Under the pieces are notes generated by a model that had not been told where the DNA came from, searched no databases, and saw only the letters and a list, made by a program, of their open reading frames with translations. The position numbers and the translations under genes are program-made. Below are positions 7,371 through 15,071 of a stretch of 23,082 nucleotides of DNA, in pieces (the stretch's first letter is position 1; each line of letters starts with the position of its first letter). This DNA is from DASUBN01 sp036500225 (GTDB lineage: Bacteria > Pseudomonadota > Gammaproteobacteria > Natronospirales > REEB76): NCBI GenBank assembly GCA_036500225.1, contig DASYCJ010000033.1:1-23082 (forward strand). Direction: 5' to 3'.

Positions 7371-8645
7371 GTGACAGATAAGGCGATTTGGAGCCTGATC
7401 GGGTTGGTCGGTCTGTGGGTGCAGATCGGTATCAGCGCACTGCTATGGCTGTTCTTCTTCCTGCTGCGCCAACATGCCGGCCGCCGCTCCCGCTTCTTCC
7501 GTTTCTGGACCCAGGGTTGGGTGGCGCTGCTCGTCGCGCTCTTGTTCCTTGCTCTGGGTTTCTACGGTCTGCCCTTGCTCGACTTGCCCGCCGGACGCTC
7601 GGCACTCTGGCTGCAGGACAGTGTGCTGCTCCTGTATCAACTCGCCAAACTCTCGTTCCTGTTGCTCTTGGTGGCAGGTGTCCTCGAATACGCAGACGGC
7701 CGCCTGCCGCGCCAATTCCTGCGCCAGGGTGCGCTGCTGGTATTGGCCTGCGCCCTGGTCTGCATCCCCATCGCCGGCGACATCAGCCGCCTGGTGCTCT
7801 TGCAGAGCGCCCTCAGCGTGGTGGCGCTGGCTTATGGCGCGGTGCGTCTCATGCTGTTACCGCGCCTGCGCCTGACTCTCGGCGCCAAGGTCATGGCCGT
7901 CACCTTCGTCCTCTACGCACTGCTCTGGTGCGGCTACGGCCTCGACCTATATAAGGACCAGTATGGGTTGCCGGCGATCCTCGCCGACGGCCTCAGCCAA
8001 CTCGGCCGCTTCAACGGTTATCTGGATGCCCTGCTGCAACTGCTCCTGTCCTGCGGCATGGTGTTGATGTTGCTGGAGGACGCTCGCCGTGAGACCAATG
8101 CCGCCCACGCGGAACTGGCGGTGGCCCACGAGAAGCTACTGCATGATTCCCTCACGGACCCGCTCACCGGCGTCTACAACCGCCTGGCCTTCACCCGCGG
8201 TGTGTTCCTGCAGAGCGCCGGTTCCACTTACGGTTGCGTGTTCATCTTCGACCTCGACAACCTGAAGCGGGTCAACGACAGCTACGGCCACGAAGCGGGT
8301 GATGAGCTGCTGAAGCACTTCGTCATGACCCTGCGCGGCGGCCTGCGTCCCTCAGATCAGGTGTACCGTTGGGGCGGCGACGAGTTCCTGTTGCTCTTGC
8401 CCGGCGCGGCTTACGCCACGGTCTTGCCGCGCCTGCAGGAACTCCTGCACGAGACTCCGCCATTCCTGTTCGCTCCCAAGCAGGTGTCCCTGGTCCTGGA
8501 GGTCAGCAGCGGTGGCGCCGAGTACACAGACCTCGACAGCCTGCGGGTGGCGGTGAACGTGGCGGATCGCGCAATGTATGAGCAGAAGCGCATCCATAAG
8601 ACCGCGCCGCCTCCCGGCGCCGGTATGGGCAACGCGACTACCTAG
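7371..8645 (+). CDS. Membrane diguanylate cyclase (GGDEF), second of a tandem pair
   Basis: This 424-aa paralogue of the preceding gene shares its whole layout: about seven hydrophobic helices, the linker EDARRETNAAHAELAVAHEKLL, then DPLTGVYNRLAF and a GGDEF domain. GGDEF is intact at 335-339 and RPSD at 326-329 gives the RxxD I-site. It is predicted to be an active, feedback-inhibited cyclase. The start is a GTG; AAGGGG lies eight bases upstream. A 112-bp gap separates it from the first cyclase, so an internal promoter is possible. The membrane halves align around WxxGWVALLVAL and GMVLMLLEDARRE but differ widely elsewhere, suggesting an old duplication with diverged sensing. It could be cotranscribed with its partner. 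Confidence 0.9.
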   Translation: MTDKAIWSLIGLVGLWVQIGISALLWLFFFLLRQHAGRRSRFFRFWTQGWVALLVALLFLALGFYGLPLLDLPAGRSALWLQDSVLLLYQLAKLSFLLLLVAGVLEYADGRLPRQFLRQGALLVLACALVCIPIAGDISRLVLLQSALSVVALAYGAVRLMLLPRLRLTLGAKVMAVTFVLYALLWCGYGLDLYKDQYGLPAILADGLSQLGRFNGYLDALLQLLLSCGMVLMLLEDARRETNAAHAELAVAHEKLLHDSLTDPLTGVYNRLAFTRGVFLQSAGSTYGCVFIFDLDNLKRVNDSYGHEAGDELLKHFVMTLRGGLRPSDQVYRWGGDEFLLLLPGAAYATVLPRLQELLHETPPFLFAPKQVSLVLEVSSGGAEYTDLDSLRVAVNVADRAMYEQKRIHKTAPPPGAGMGNATT

Positions 8646-8758
8646 CCGGGGCAAAAATCCCATCGGGATACGGCACCACGGCCTCTGGCTGCGGTCTGAA
8701 TGTACTTCGTCCCTCGATCCGTCTCGACGACACTCAAGCTTCAGCACAGGGAGTCAGC

Positions 8759-10528
8759 ATGAAACCTATTATGAAACAGACACTTGCAGTCAGCATCGGC
8801 ATGCTCCTGGCCTCAGCCGCCTGGGCCGATACCCCCGCCTGGGTCGCCGAGAGCAACCAGGACGCCATGCTCCTGCTCAAGGTGCAGGCCAAGTACGCCC
8901 CGGAGTTCGCCGGCCGCACCGGCATCGACGGCCTGGACGACAAGATCTTCGACCTGAAGCCCGGCGTGTATGAGCGCTCCCGCAAGGACACGGAAGCCGC
9001 CCTCGCGGAACTGAAGAAGCGCCAGAAGACCGCCAACGACCCGAACGTGAAACAGGACCTCGACATCCTCGTCGACGCGGCGGAGAAGGGCTTGAAGAGC
9101 CGCGAAGTGAACAAGAAGTATATGTTGGACTTCATCGACGCCGCGCAGATCGAGTTCAGCGGCATCCGTTTCCTCTTGGACCCGCAGGTACCCAAGGAAC
9201 GGCAGAAGTTCGCGCTCACGCGTCTCAAGCTCTACGCCGGCGATGAGAATGGCGTCACCCCGTTCACGGTGTTGGCTGAGCAGCAGACCGCCGAACGGCT
9301 CAAGGTGAAGGGCCTCACCGGTCCTTACGTCGAAGAGCTGAAGCAGGGCATCGGCAACACCAAGACCTACATGGATGGCCTGGAGCAGTTGTTCCAGCAG
9401 AGCGGTCTCGATGGCTGGCAGGATGACATGGCCAAGCTCAAACAAGAGAACCAGGATTACGACGACTGGCTGAGCAAGAACCTGATGCCCCGTACCCGTC
9501 AGGAGAATCGTCCGCCGGCGCCGATCTACGCCGACGACCTGATCCAGGTGGGAGTGGACCTGCCGCCGGAGAAACTCATGGCCATGGCCGAGTTCTCCTT
9601 CACGGAGATCCAGCACCAGATGGAGGGCGTGGCGGCGCAGGTGGCCAAGGAGAAGGGCTATCCCAGCAGCGACTACCGGGACGTAATCCATGAACTGAAG
9701 AAGCAGCAGATCACCGGTGACCAGATCCTGCCCTTCTATCAGAAGCGCCTGGCGGACATCGAAGACATCATCCGCAAGGAACACATCGTGACCTTGCCGG
9801 ACCGCAAGGCTTCGATCCGTCTCGCCTCGGACGCGGAGACCGCTCAGACCCCGGCGCCGCACATGGTGCCGCCGCGGCTCATCGGCAATACCGGTCAGTA
9901 CGGCGAGTTCGTGCTGCCGCTCAATCTGCCGCCCCAGCCGGGCCAGGAAGCCCAGAAGTTCGATGACTTCACCTTCGATGCCGCCGGCTGGACGCTTACT
10001 TCCCACGAGGCGCGCCCAGGTCACGAGTTGCAGTTCGCCTCCATGGTGGAGCACGGCGTATCCATCGCCCGCGCCATCTTCGCCTTCAACAGCGCCAACG
10101 TGGAAGGTTGGGGACTGTACTCGGAAGCGGAGATGCAGCCTTATGAACCCCTGGATGGCCAGCTCATCACCCTGCAGTTGCGCCTGCAGCGTGCGGCCCG
10201 CGCCATCATTGACCCGATGCTGAACTTAGGCATGATCACGCCGGAAGCGGCGCGTCAGTTCCTGCAGCAGGAAGTGTGCCTGTCACCGGCCTTCGCCAAG
10301 TCGGAGGTGGATCGCTACACCTTCCTCTCGCCGGGCCAGGCGACGAGCTACTATTACGGCTACTCGCGCATCATGCAGCTGCGCGGCGAGACCGAGGTGA
10401 AGCTGGGGACCGCCTTCGACCGGCAGAAGTTCAACGACTTCATCCTGTCTCAGGGCCTGCTGCCGCCGGACCTGATGAAGAAGGCGGTGGATGAGATCTT
10501 CATCCCGAGCCAGCAGCCGAAACAGTAA
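8759..10528 (+). CDS. Exported DUF885-family protein, putative zinc metallopeptidase
   Basis: This 589-aa protein starts with a Sec-type signal (MKPIMKQTLAVSIGMLLASAAWA, cleavage predicted after AWA). The C-terminal half carries HEARPGHELQ (His416, Glu417, His422) followed by NVEGWGLYSE (Glu449). That His-Glu-x4-His plus downstream Glu pattern is the DUF885 hallmark and resembles gluzincin zinc sites, so a periplasmic peptidase role is likely but unproven. Later blocks SPGQATSYYYGY and LRGETEVKLG also fit the family. AGGGAG lies five bases before the ATG. The gene stands alone: 113 bp after the cyclase pair, and a strong terminator follows. Length matches the usual 560-620 aa of the family. 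Substrate is unknown. Confidence 0.88.
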   Translation: MKPIMKQTLAVSIGMLLASAAWADTPAWVAESNQDAMLLLKVQAKYAPEFAGRTGIDGLDDKIFDLKPGVYERSRKDTEAALAELKKRQKTANDPNVKQDLDILVDAAEKGLKSREVNKKYMLDFIDAAQIEFSGIRFLLDPQVPKERQKFALTRLKLYAGDENGVTPFTVLAEQQTAERLKVKGLTGPYVEELKQGIGNTKTYMDGLEQLFQQSGLDGWQDDMAKLKQENQDYDDWLSKNLMPRTRQENRPPAPIYADDLIQVGVDLPPEKLMAMAEFSFTEIQHQMEGVAAQVAKEKGYPSSDYRDVIHELKKQQITGDQILPFYQKRLADIEDIIRKEHIVTLPDRKASIRLASDAETAQTPAPHMVPPRLIGNTGQYGEFVLPLNLPPQPGQEAQKFDDFTFDAAGWTLTSHEARPGHELQFASMVEHGVSIARAIFAFNSANVEGWGLYSEAEMQPYEPLDGQLITLQLRLQRAARAIIDPMLNLGMITPEAARQFLQQEVCLSPAFAKSEVDRYTFLSPGQATSYYYGYSRIMQLRGETEVKLGTAFDRQKFNDFILSQGLLPPDLMKKAVDEIFIPSQQPKQ

Positions 10529-10547
10529 TAGAGCCAGATGAAAACGA

Positions 10548-10581
10548 GGCCCGCCCCGTGAGGGGCGGGCCTTCCTTTTTT
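10548..10581 (+). terminator. Strong rho-independent terminator between convergent genes
   Basis: GGCCCGCCCC (10548-10557) and GGGGCGGGCC (10562-10571) form a perfect ten-pair stem with a GTGA loop, followed by TTCCTTTTTT. The end of the T-run overlaps the stop codon of the minus-strand activator gene. The minus side carries only a short TTTT, so bidirectional use is possible but weaker. Confidence 0.92.
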
Positions 10582-12109
10582 AGCCAGCTCGTTTAAAGGT
10601 CTTGGGTTGGATCTTCAACTTGCGCATCTTGGCCCTGAGGGTATTGGCATTCACGTCCAGCAGCACCGCAGCGCCATGTTCGCCGGAGACCCGGCCTCGG
10701 GTCTGGGCGAGGGCGGCCTCGATATGCCCACGCATGGCCTCGTCCAGGCTGCCGACGCCGCTGGCTGAGGCCACCGCAGCGGCGGGCATGCGGATGGCTC
10801 CCGCATCCAGACCCAATGCCGCGGCGATGGCCAGGCGCTCGCCCTGTCCCAGGATCGCAGCCCGCTCCAGCACTGAGGACATCTCCCGCACGTTGCCGGG
10901 CCAGGGATAGCTCTTCAACAGGGCGATGTCCGCTGCCGTGGGCTCGCAGGGACTTAGCCCCAAGCGCCGCGATGCGCGGCGGGCGAAGTGCAGGGCCAGT
11001 TCCGGGATATCGTCCAGCCGTTCCCTGACGGGTGGCAGGATGATGGGGAATACCGCGATGCGATACCAGAGGTCCTCACGGAACTGGCGGTGTTGCACCA
11101 TGGTGGCCATGTCCCGGTGGGTGGCGGCCACGATGCGAACGTCCACCTCAATCTCCTTCTCGCCGCCGACCCGATGGAAACGCCCGTCCTGCAGCACGCG
11201 TAGCAGGCGCACCTGGGCAGAGGCGGGAAGCTCCGCCACCTCGTCCAGGAACAGGGTGCCGCCGTCGGCCCGCTCGAACCAGCCGCGGCGCTGCGCCATG
11301 GCGCCGGTGAAGCTGCCTTTCTCGTGACCGAAGAGTTCCGAGTCGATGAGTTCCGGTGAGATGGCACCGCAGTTCACACGTATGAAAGGTCCGGCAGCGC
11401 GGGCCGAGCGGGTATGGATGGCCCGGGCCACCACTTCCTTGCCGGCGCCTGTCTCACCCAAGATCAATACCGAAGCATCGGAGCTCGCTACCATAGCGAC
11501 CCGCTGCATCACGGGCTTGAGGCCACGGCTCGCACCGACGATGTCGTCTTCCAGAGCCTCGCGACCGAGCCGCGCCAGCAGCGACTGGCGGTCCGCTTCG
11601 GCTGCGTCCTTGAGACGTGCCATCTCCTTCAGGCGGATGTGGTTGTCCAGGGCCGCGCTGAAAGCATCCAGCAGGGTGTCCACCAGCTTCTGATCCGCCT
11701 GGGAGAAATGCTTGCGCGGCGCTGCCACGAACAAGACCACGCCGGTGGCGGAGTCACCGCTGTGCAGTGGTGCTGCCAACACTTCCCGCTCGATAGCACC
11801 GAGGTCCAGCCCCACCAGGGAAGTGGGCAGGCCGCGGCTGACTTCACGGCGCCCGCACCAGCGCAGCAATGAAGCGTATTGGCTCTCGGCGAAACGCAGG
11901 GGTTCCGTCTGCTGGGCGGGCGCCGCGCGCTCCTGGTGCAGCATCACTTCCGCCGAGTGGCTCTCGGGCAGGAGATGCACCAGCACCAGGGCCGCCACCG
12001 GCAGATGCGGTCCCAGCAACTTCAGGAGTTGCGCCGCGGATTCGCTCAAGCCCGCGTGCCGACCCACCTCGCGCCAGAGCTCCAGGAGCAGGGGTTTTGC
12101 AGTAGTCAT
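10580..12109 (-). CDS. Sigma-54-dependent activator with GAF, AAA+ and Fis-type HTH domains
   Basis: This 509-aa protein has a GAF-like sensory region at about residues 10-165, an AAA+ sigma-54 interaction domain and a C-terminal Fis-type HTH (RGRVSGEHGAAVLLDVNANT). Walker A is GETGAGKE at 218-225, the sigma-54 contact loop is GSFTGA at 265-270 (a natural variant of GAFTGA), Walker B is GTLFLDEV, and the arginine-finger region is REDLWYRI. The layout is like NorR: no receiver domain, so a small molecule or redox signal sensed by the GAF domain is likelier than phosphorylation. I chose ATG 12109; an in-frame TTG at 12118 exists and neither has a Shine-Dalgarno. It is divergent from a sulfate transporter operon with a sigma-54 promoter, its likely target. 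Confidence 0.93.
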   Translation of the reverse strand: MTTAKPLLLELWREVGRHAGLSESAAQLLKLLGPHLPVAALVLVHLLPESHSAEVMLHQERAAPAQQTEPLRFAESQYASLLRWCGRREVSRGLPTSLVGLDLGAIEREVLAAPLHSGDSATGVVLFVAAPRKHFSQADQKLVDTLLDAFSAALDNHIRLKEMARLKDAAEADRQSLLARLGREALEDDIVGASRGLKPVMQRVAMVASSDASVLILGETGAGKEVVARAIHTRSARAAGPFIRVNCGAISPELIDSELFGHEKGSFTGAMAQRRGWFERADGGTLFLDEVAELPASAQVRLLRVLQDGRFHRVGGEKEIEVDVRIVAATHRDMATMVQHRQFREDLWYRIAVFPIILPPVRERLDDIPELALHFARRASRRLGLSPCEPTAADIALLKSYPWPGNVREMSSVLERAAILGQGERLAIAAALGLDAGAIRMPAAAVASASGVGSLDEAMRGHIEAALAQTRGRVSGEHGAAVLLDVNANTLRAKMRKLKIQPKTFKRAG

Positions 12110-12232
12110 AATTATCAAATATGAATGAATTATTGACTCTATTTAATCATTAAAATATCTAAATACGGCTAAATTATTGATAGCAAATGATGAAAAATTT
12201 ATAAACCATTGTTTTTAAAGACTATAAAAGAG
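12110..12232. promoter_or_regulatory. AT-rich divergent control region with candidate activator sites
   Basis: This stretch is overwhelmingly A+T in a GC-rich window. AATTATCAA (12110-12118) and two copies of AATTATTGA (12128-12136, 12172-12180) are near-identical direct repeats, and TTTAAT-C-ATTAAA (12142-12154) is a small palindrome. They lie roughly 80-150 bp upstream of the predicted start of the sbp transcript, where enhancer sites of sigma-54 activators usually are. The assignment to the divergent activator is inference. The first copy abuts the activator's start codon, so autoregulation is possible. Confidence 0.4.
12170..12182 (-). promoter_or_regulatory. IHF-binding-site consensus match
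   Basis: Read on the minus strand this is TATCAATAATTTA, an exact match to the IHF consensus WATCAANNNNTTR. It lies about 50 bp upstream of the -24 element, inside the AT-rich region, the usual place for IHF to bend DNA so that an enhancer-bound activator can reach sigma-54 polymerase. The match is observed; occupancy is inferred, and AT-rich DNA raises the chance-match rate. Confidence 0.45.
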
Positions 12233-12249
12233 TTGGCACGGCACCTGCT
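12233..12249 (+). promoter_or_regulatory. Sigma-54 (-24/-12) promoter of the sbp-cysTWA operon
   Basis: TTGGCACG (12233-12240), four bases, then CTGC (12245-12248) and T match the consensus YTGGCACG-N4-TTGCW at all but one base, with the invariant GG and GC at the required spacing. Transcription would start near 12260, leaving about 33 nt before the sbp ATG. A sigma-54 activator gene is divergent, 183 bp away. Confidence 0.8.
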
Positions 12250-12292
12250 ATGTACTTAAGCGTGCATCCAAATCCCTGCACGGAGTAGCTAC

Positions 12293-13366
12293 ATGCGTCT
12301 GCGTACCCTGGCCTTAAGCGCCCTCTCATTCATCGCCTTCGGCCTGTCCTTGCAAGCCCGGGCGGGTTCCCAGGAGCTGCTCAACGTCTCCTACGACCCC
12401 ACCCGTGAGTTCTATGAGGCGTTCAACAAGAGTTTCACGGCCGACTGGAAAGCCAGGACCGGCCAGGACGTGGTCATCCACCAGTCCCACGACGGTTCCG
12501 GCAAACAGGCCCGTGCGGTCATCGATGGCCTCGACGCAGACGTGGTGACCCTGGCCCTGGCCTACGATGTGGACGCCATCGCCCAGTCCAAACTCATCGC
12601 ACCGGATTGGCAGCAGCGCCTGCCGGACGACAGCGCCCCCTATACCTCCACCATCGTGTTCCTGGTGCGCAAAGGGAACCCTAAGGGCATCCATGATTGG
12701 GCGGACCTCATCAAGCCTGGCGTGCAGGTGATCACGCCTAATCCGAAGACCTCCGGCGGTGCCCGCTGGAACTACCTCGCTGCCTGGGGCGCGGTCTTGG
12801 ATAAAGAGTTGGGCGACGTGAAGGTACTCAAAGATCCGAAATCGGCCGCCAAGGTGGCAGCGGCCCAGGCCAAGGCCCGAGCCTACGTGACGGAACTCTA
12901 CAAGCATGTGCCGGTGCTGGACTCCGGCGCCCGCGGCGCCACCAACACCTTCGTGCAGCGGGGCATGGGTGATGTGCTCATCGCCTGGGAGAACGAAGCC
13001 TTCCTCGCCATCAACGAACTCGGCCCCGACAAGTTCGAGATCGTGGCTCCGTCCGTGAGCGTGCTGGCTCAGCCGCCGGTGGCGGTGGTGGACAGCAACG
13101 TGGAACGGCACGGCACCCGCGCTATCGCCGAGGCCTATCTCAAGTACCTGTACAGCTCCGTCGGGCAGAAGCTCATCGCTGCCAACTATTACCGACCGGT
13201 GTCGCCCCAGTACGCCGATCCGAAAGACCTGGCCCGCTTCCCGAAACTGAAGCTCTTCACCATCGATGCCTTCGGCGGCTGGATCCAGGCCCAAAAGACC
13301 CACTTCGCCGATGGCGGCGTGTTCGATGAAATCTATTCAGCCGCAGGAGGCAGCGGCGCCAAGTGA
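12293..13366 (+). CDS. sbp: Sulfate/thiosulfate-binding periplasmic protein
   Basis: This 357-aa protein has a Sec signal peptide (MRLRTLALSALSFIAFGLSLQARA) and a mature part typical of Sbp/CysP: LLNVSYDPTREFYEAFN at the start, HQSHDGSGKQARAVIDGLDADVVTLALAYDVDAI, NPKTSGGARWNYLAAWGA and RGATNTFVQRGMGDVLIAWENEA. It captures the oxyanion in the periplasm and delivers it to the CysTW permease. Sulfate and thiosulfate binders cannot be separated by eye; sbp is the family symbol. GGAG lies seven bases upstream of the ATG. It is the first gene of the operon behind the sigma-54 promoter, and its stop codon overlaps the next start (GTGA). Confidence 0.93.
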   Translation: MRLRTLALSALSFIAFGLSLQARAGSQELLNVSYDPTREFYEAFNKSFTADWKARTGQDVVIHQSHDGSGKQARAVIDGLDADVVTLALAYDVDAIAQSKLIAPDWQQRLPDDSAPYTSTIVFLVRKGNPKGIHDWADLIKPGVQVITPNPKTSGGARWNYLAAWGAVLDKELGDVKVLKDPKSAAKVAAAQAKARAYVTELYKHVPVLDSGARGATNTFVQRGMGDVLIAWENEAFLAINELGPDKFEIVAPSVSVLAQPPVAVVDSNVERHGTRAIAEAYLKYLYSSVGQKLIAANYYRPVSPQYADPKDLARFPKLKLFTIDAFGGWIQAQKTHFADGGVFDEIYSAAGGSGAK

Positions 13367-14244
13367 ATGCCACGTCCCACGCCCTGACCACCGTGCCACG
13401 GCCCAAAGCCCGGCGCGGCCCGGACGTGCTGCCGGGCTTCGGCCTGTCCCTTGGATACACGATCGTGTATCTCAGTCTCATCCTGTTCATCCCGCTGGCG
13501 GCTTTGGGGTTGAAGGCTACCGCTGGGGGTTGGCATGGCTTCGTAGTGGTGCTGGAATCACCCCGGGTGCTGGCCTCCTTGAAGCTCACCTTCGGTGCAG
13601 CCTTCATCGCGGCCTTGGTGAATGCGGTGTTCGGGTTCCTCGTGGCCTGGGTGCTGGTCCGCTACCGCTTTCCGGGCCGGCGGATCCTGGATGCCATGGT
13701 GGACCTGCCTTTCGCCCTGCCGACAGCGGTCTCCGGCATCGCTCTCACCGCCATCTTCTCGCCGGGCGGACCGCTGGGGCAGTTCCTCGCGCGCATCGGC
13801 TGGCCCGTGGCCTACACCCCAAGCGGCGTGATCATCGCCATGGTCTTCATCGGCCTGCCCTTCGTGGTGCGCACCCTGCAGCCCGCTCTCGAAGAACTGG
13901 CCAGCGAACTCACGGACGCGGCCTCGAGCCTGGGGGCGAGCCCCGGCCGGGTAATGTTGAAGGTGGTGCTGCCTCTCACCCTGCCGTCGCTCATCACCGG
14001 CTTCTCACTGGCCCTGGCCCGCGGCATCGGTGAATACGGCTCCATCGTCTTCATCTCCGGCAACCTGCCGTTCAAGACCGAGATCACCTCGCTGCTCATC
14101 ATCACCAAGCTGGAGGAGTTCGATTACACCGGTGCCGCGGTGATAGCTGTGGTGATGCTGGTGGCGTCCTTCGCCCTGCTGCTCGCCATCAACCTCCTGC
14201 AGCGCCGTGCTCTGCGTTGGCAGGCCCGGAGCCAGACTCCATGA
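13363..14244 (+). CDS. cysT: Sulfate ABC transporter permease CysT (CysU)
   Basis: This 293-aa permease has about six membrane helices. FGLSLGYTIVYLSLILFIPL and the family's PFALPTAVSGIALT are visible, and the ABC-permease EAA loop reads ELTDAASSLGASPGRVMLKVVLPLTLPSLITG. The block ARGIGEYGSIVFISGN is diagnostic of the CysT subfamily. It forms the inner-membrane channel with CysW. It starts with a GTG that overlaps the sbp stop by four bases (GTGA); an AGGAGG lies 12 bases upstream, rather far, so translational coupling is likely. It ends with an ATGA overlap into cysW. Confidence 0.93.
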   Translation: MNATSHALTTVPRPKARRGPDVLPGFGLSLGYTIVYLSLILFIPLAALGLKATAGGWHGFVVVLESPRVLASLKLTFGAAFIAALVNAVFGFLVAWVLVRYRFPGRRILDAMVDLPFALPTAVSGIALTAIFSPGGPLGQFLARIGWPVAYTPSGVIIAMVFIGLPFVVRTLQPALEELASELTDAASSLGASPGRVMLKVVLPLTLPSLITGFSLALARGIGEYGSIVFISGNLPFKTEITSLLIITKLEEFDYTGAAVIAVVMLVASFALLLAINLLQRRALRWQARSQTP

Positions 14245-15071
14245 ACACCCAAGCTTTCCACTTCAATCCCCTGCGCGCCGCCTTGCTCGGCGTGGTGGTG
14301 TTGTTCCTGGCCCTGTTCCTGGTGGCGCCGCTCTGTGTTGTGTTTGGCGAGGCCCTAGCCAGGGGCTTCGGCAGCTACCTTGCGGCGCTGACTGATCCGG
14401 CGGCACGCTCTGCGATTTGGTTGACCCTCATCACCGCCGCGGTGGTGATCCCCTTGAACCTGGTGTTCGGCATCGCCGCCGCCTGGTGCATCGCCAAGTT
14501 CAGTTTCCCCGGCAAGACCCTGCTCACCAGTCTCATCGACCTGCCTTTCGCCATCTCGCCGGTGATCGCGGGCCTGGTGTTCGTGCTGGTGTTCGGCCGT
14601 AACGGTTGGCTCGGATCCTGGCTCACGGATCGCGGTTGGCACGTGATCTTCGCCTGGCCCGGAATCGTGCTCGCCACCACCTTCGTCACCCTGCCGTTCA
14701 TCGCCCGGGAACTCATCCCCTATATGCAGGAGCAGGGCCGGGACGAGGAGGAGGCCGCGCGGCTCATGGGCGCCAACGGCTGGCAGATCCTATTCCGGGT
14801 CACGCTGCCGCGGGCCAAGCTGGCGCTGCTGTATGGCATCGTGCTCTGCAATGCCCGGGCCATGGGCGAGTTCGGCGCCGTGTCGGTGGTCTCCGGCCAC
14901 GTGCGCGGCCAGACCAACACCCTGCCGCTGCATGTGGAAGTGCTCTACAACGAATACGACTTCTCCGCGGCCTTCGCCGTCGCTTCACTCCTCACCCTGC
15001 TGGCGCTGGTCACTCTGGTCCTGAAGACCTGGCTGGAACGGCAGGGCGCCACTGCCACGAGGGCACACTAG
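14241..15071 (+). CDS. cysW: Sulfate ABC transporter permease CysW
   Basis: This 276-aa permease has about six helices. PFAISPVIAGLVFVLVFG corresponds to the conserved second-helix block, and the EAA loop is EEEAARLMGANGWQILFRVTLP. The CysW-type block ARAMGEFGAVSVVSGHVRGQTNTLPL is present. It pairs with CysT to form the membrane pore. The frame is open further upstream, but I chose the ATG at 14241 because it makes the four-base ATGA overlap with cysT and has GGAG nine bases upstream. The next gene begins at the base after its stop. Confidence 0.93.
   Translation: MNTQAFHFNPLRAALLGVVVLFLALFLVAPLCVVFGEALARGFGSYLAALTDPAARSAIWLTLITAAVVIPLNLVFGIAAAWCIAKFSFPGKTLLTSLIDLPFAISPVIAGLVFVLVFGRNGWLGSWLTDRGWHVIFAWPGIVLATTFVTLPFIARELIPYMQEQGRDEEEAARLMGANGWQILFRVTLPRAKLALLYGIVLCNARAMGEFGAVSVVSGHVRGQTNTLPLHVEVLYNEYDFSAAFAVASLLTLLALVTLVLKTWLERQGATATRAH

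Noticed and set aside
8813..10054. 413-codon ORF antisense to the DUF885 gene
   Set aside because: The translation is Leu/His/Val-biased and has no recognisable motif. The plus-strand frame has a signal peptide, a ribosome-binding site and a family motif.
12326..13303. 325-codon ORF antisense to sbp
   Set aside because: Shadow frame without any domain; sbp on the plus strand is unambiguous.
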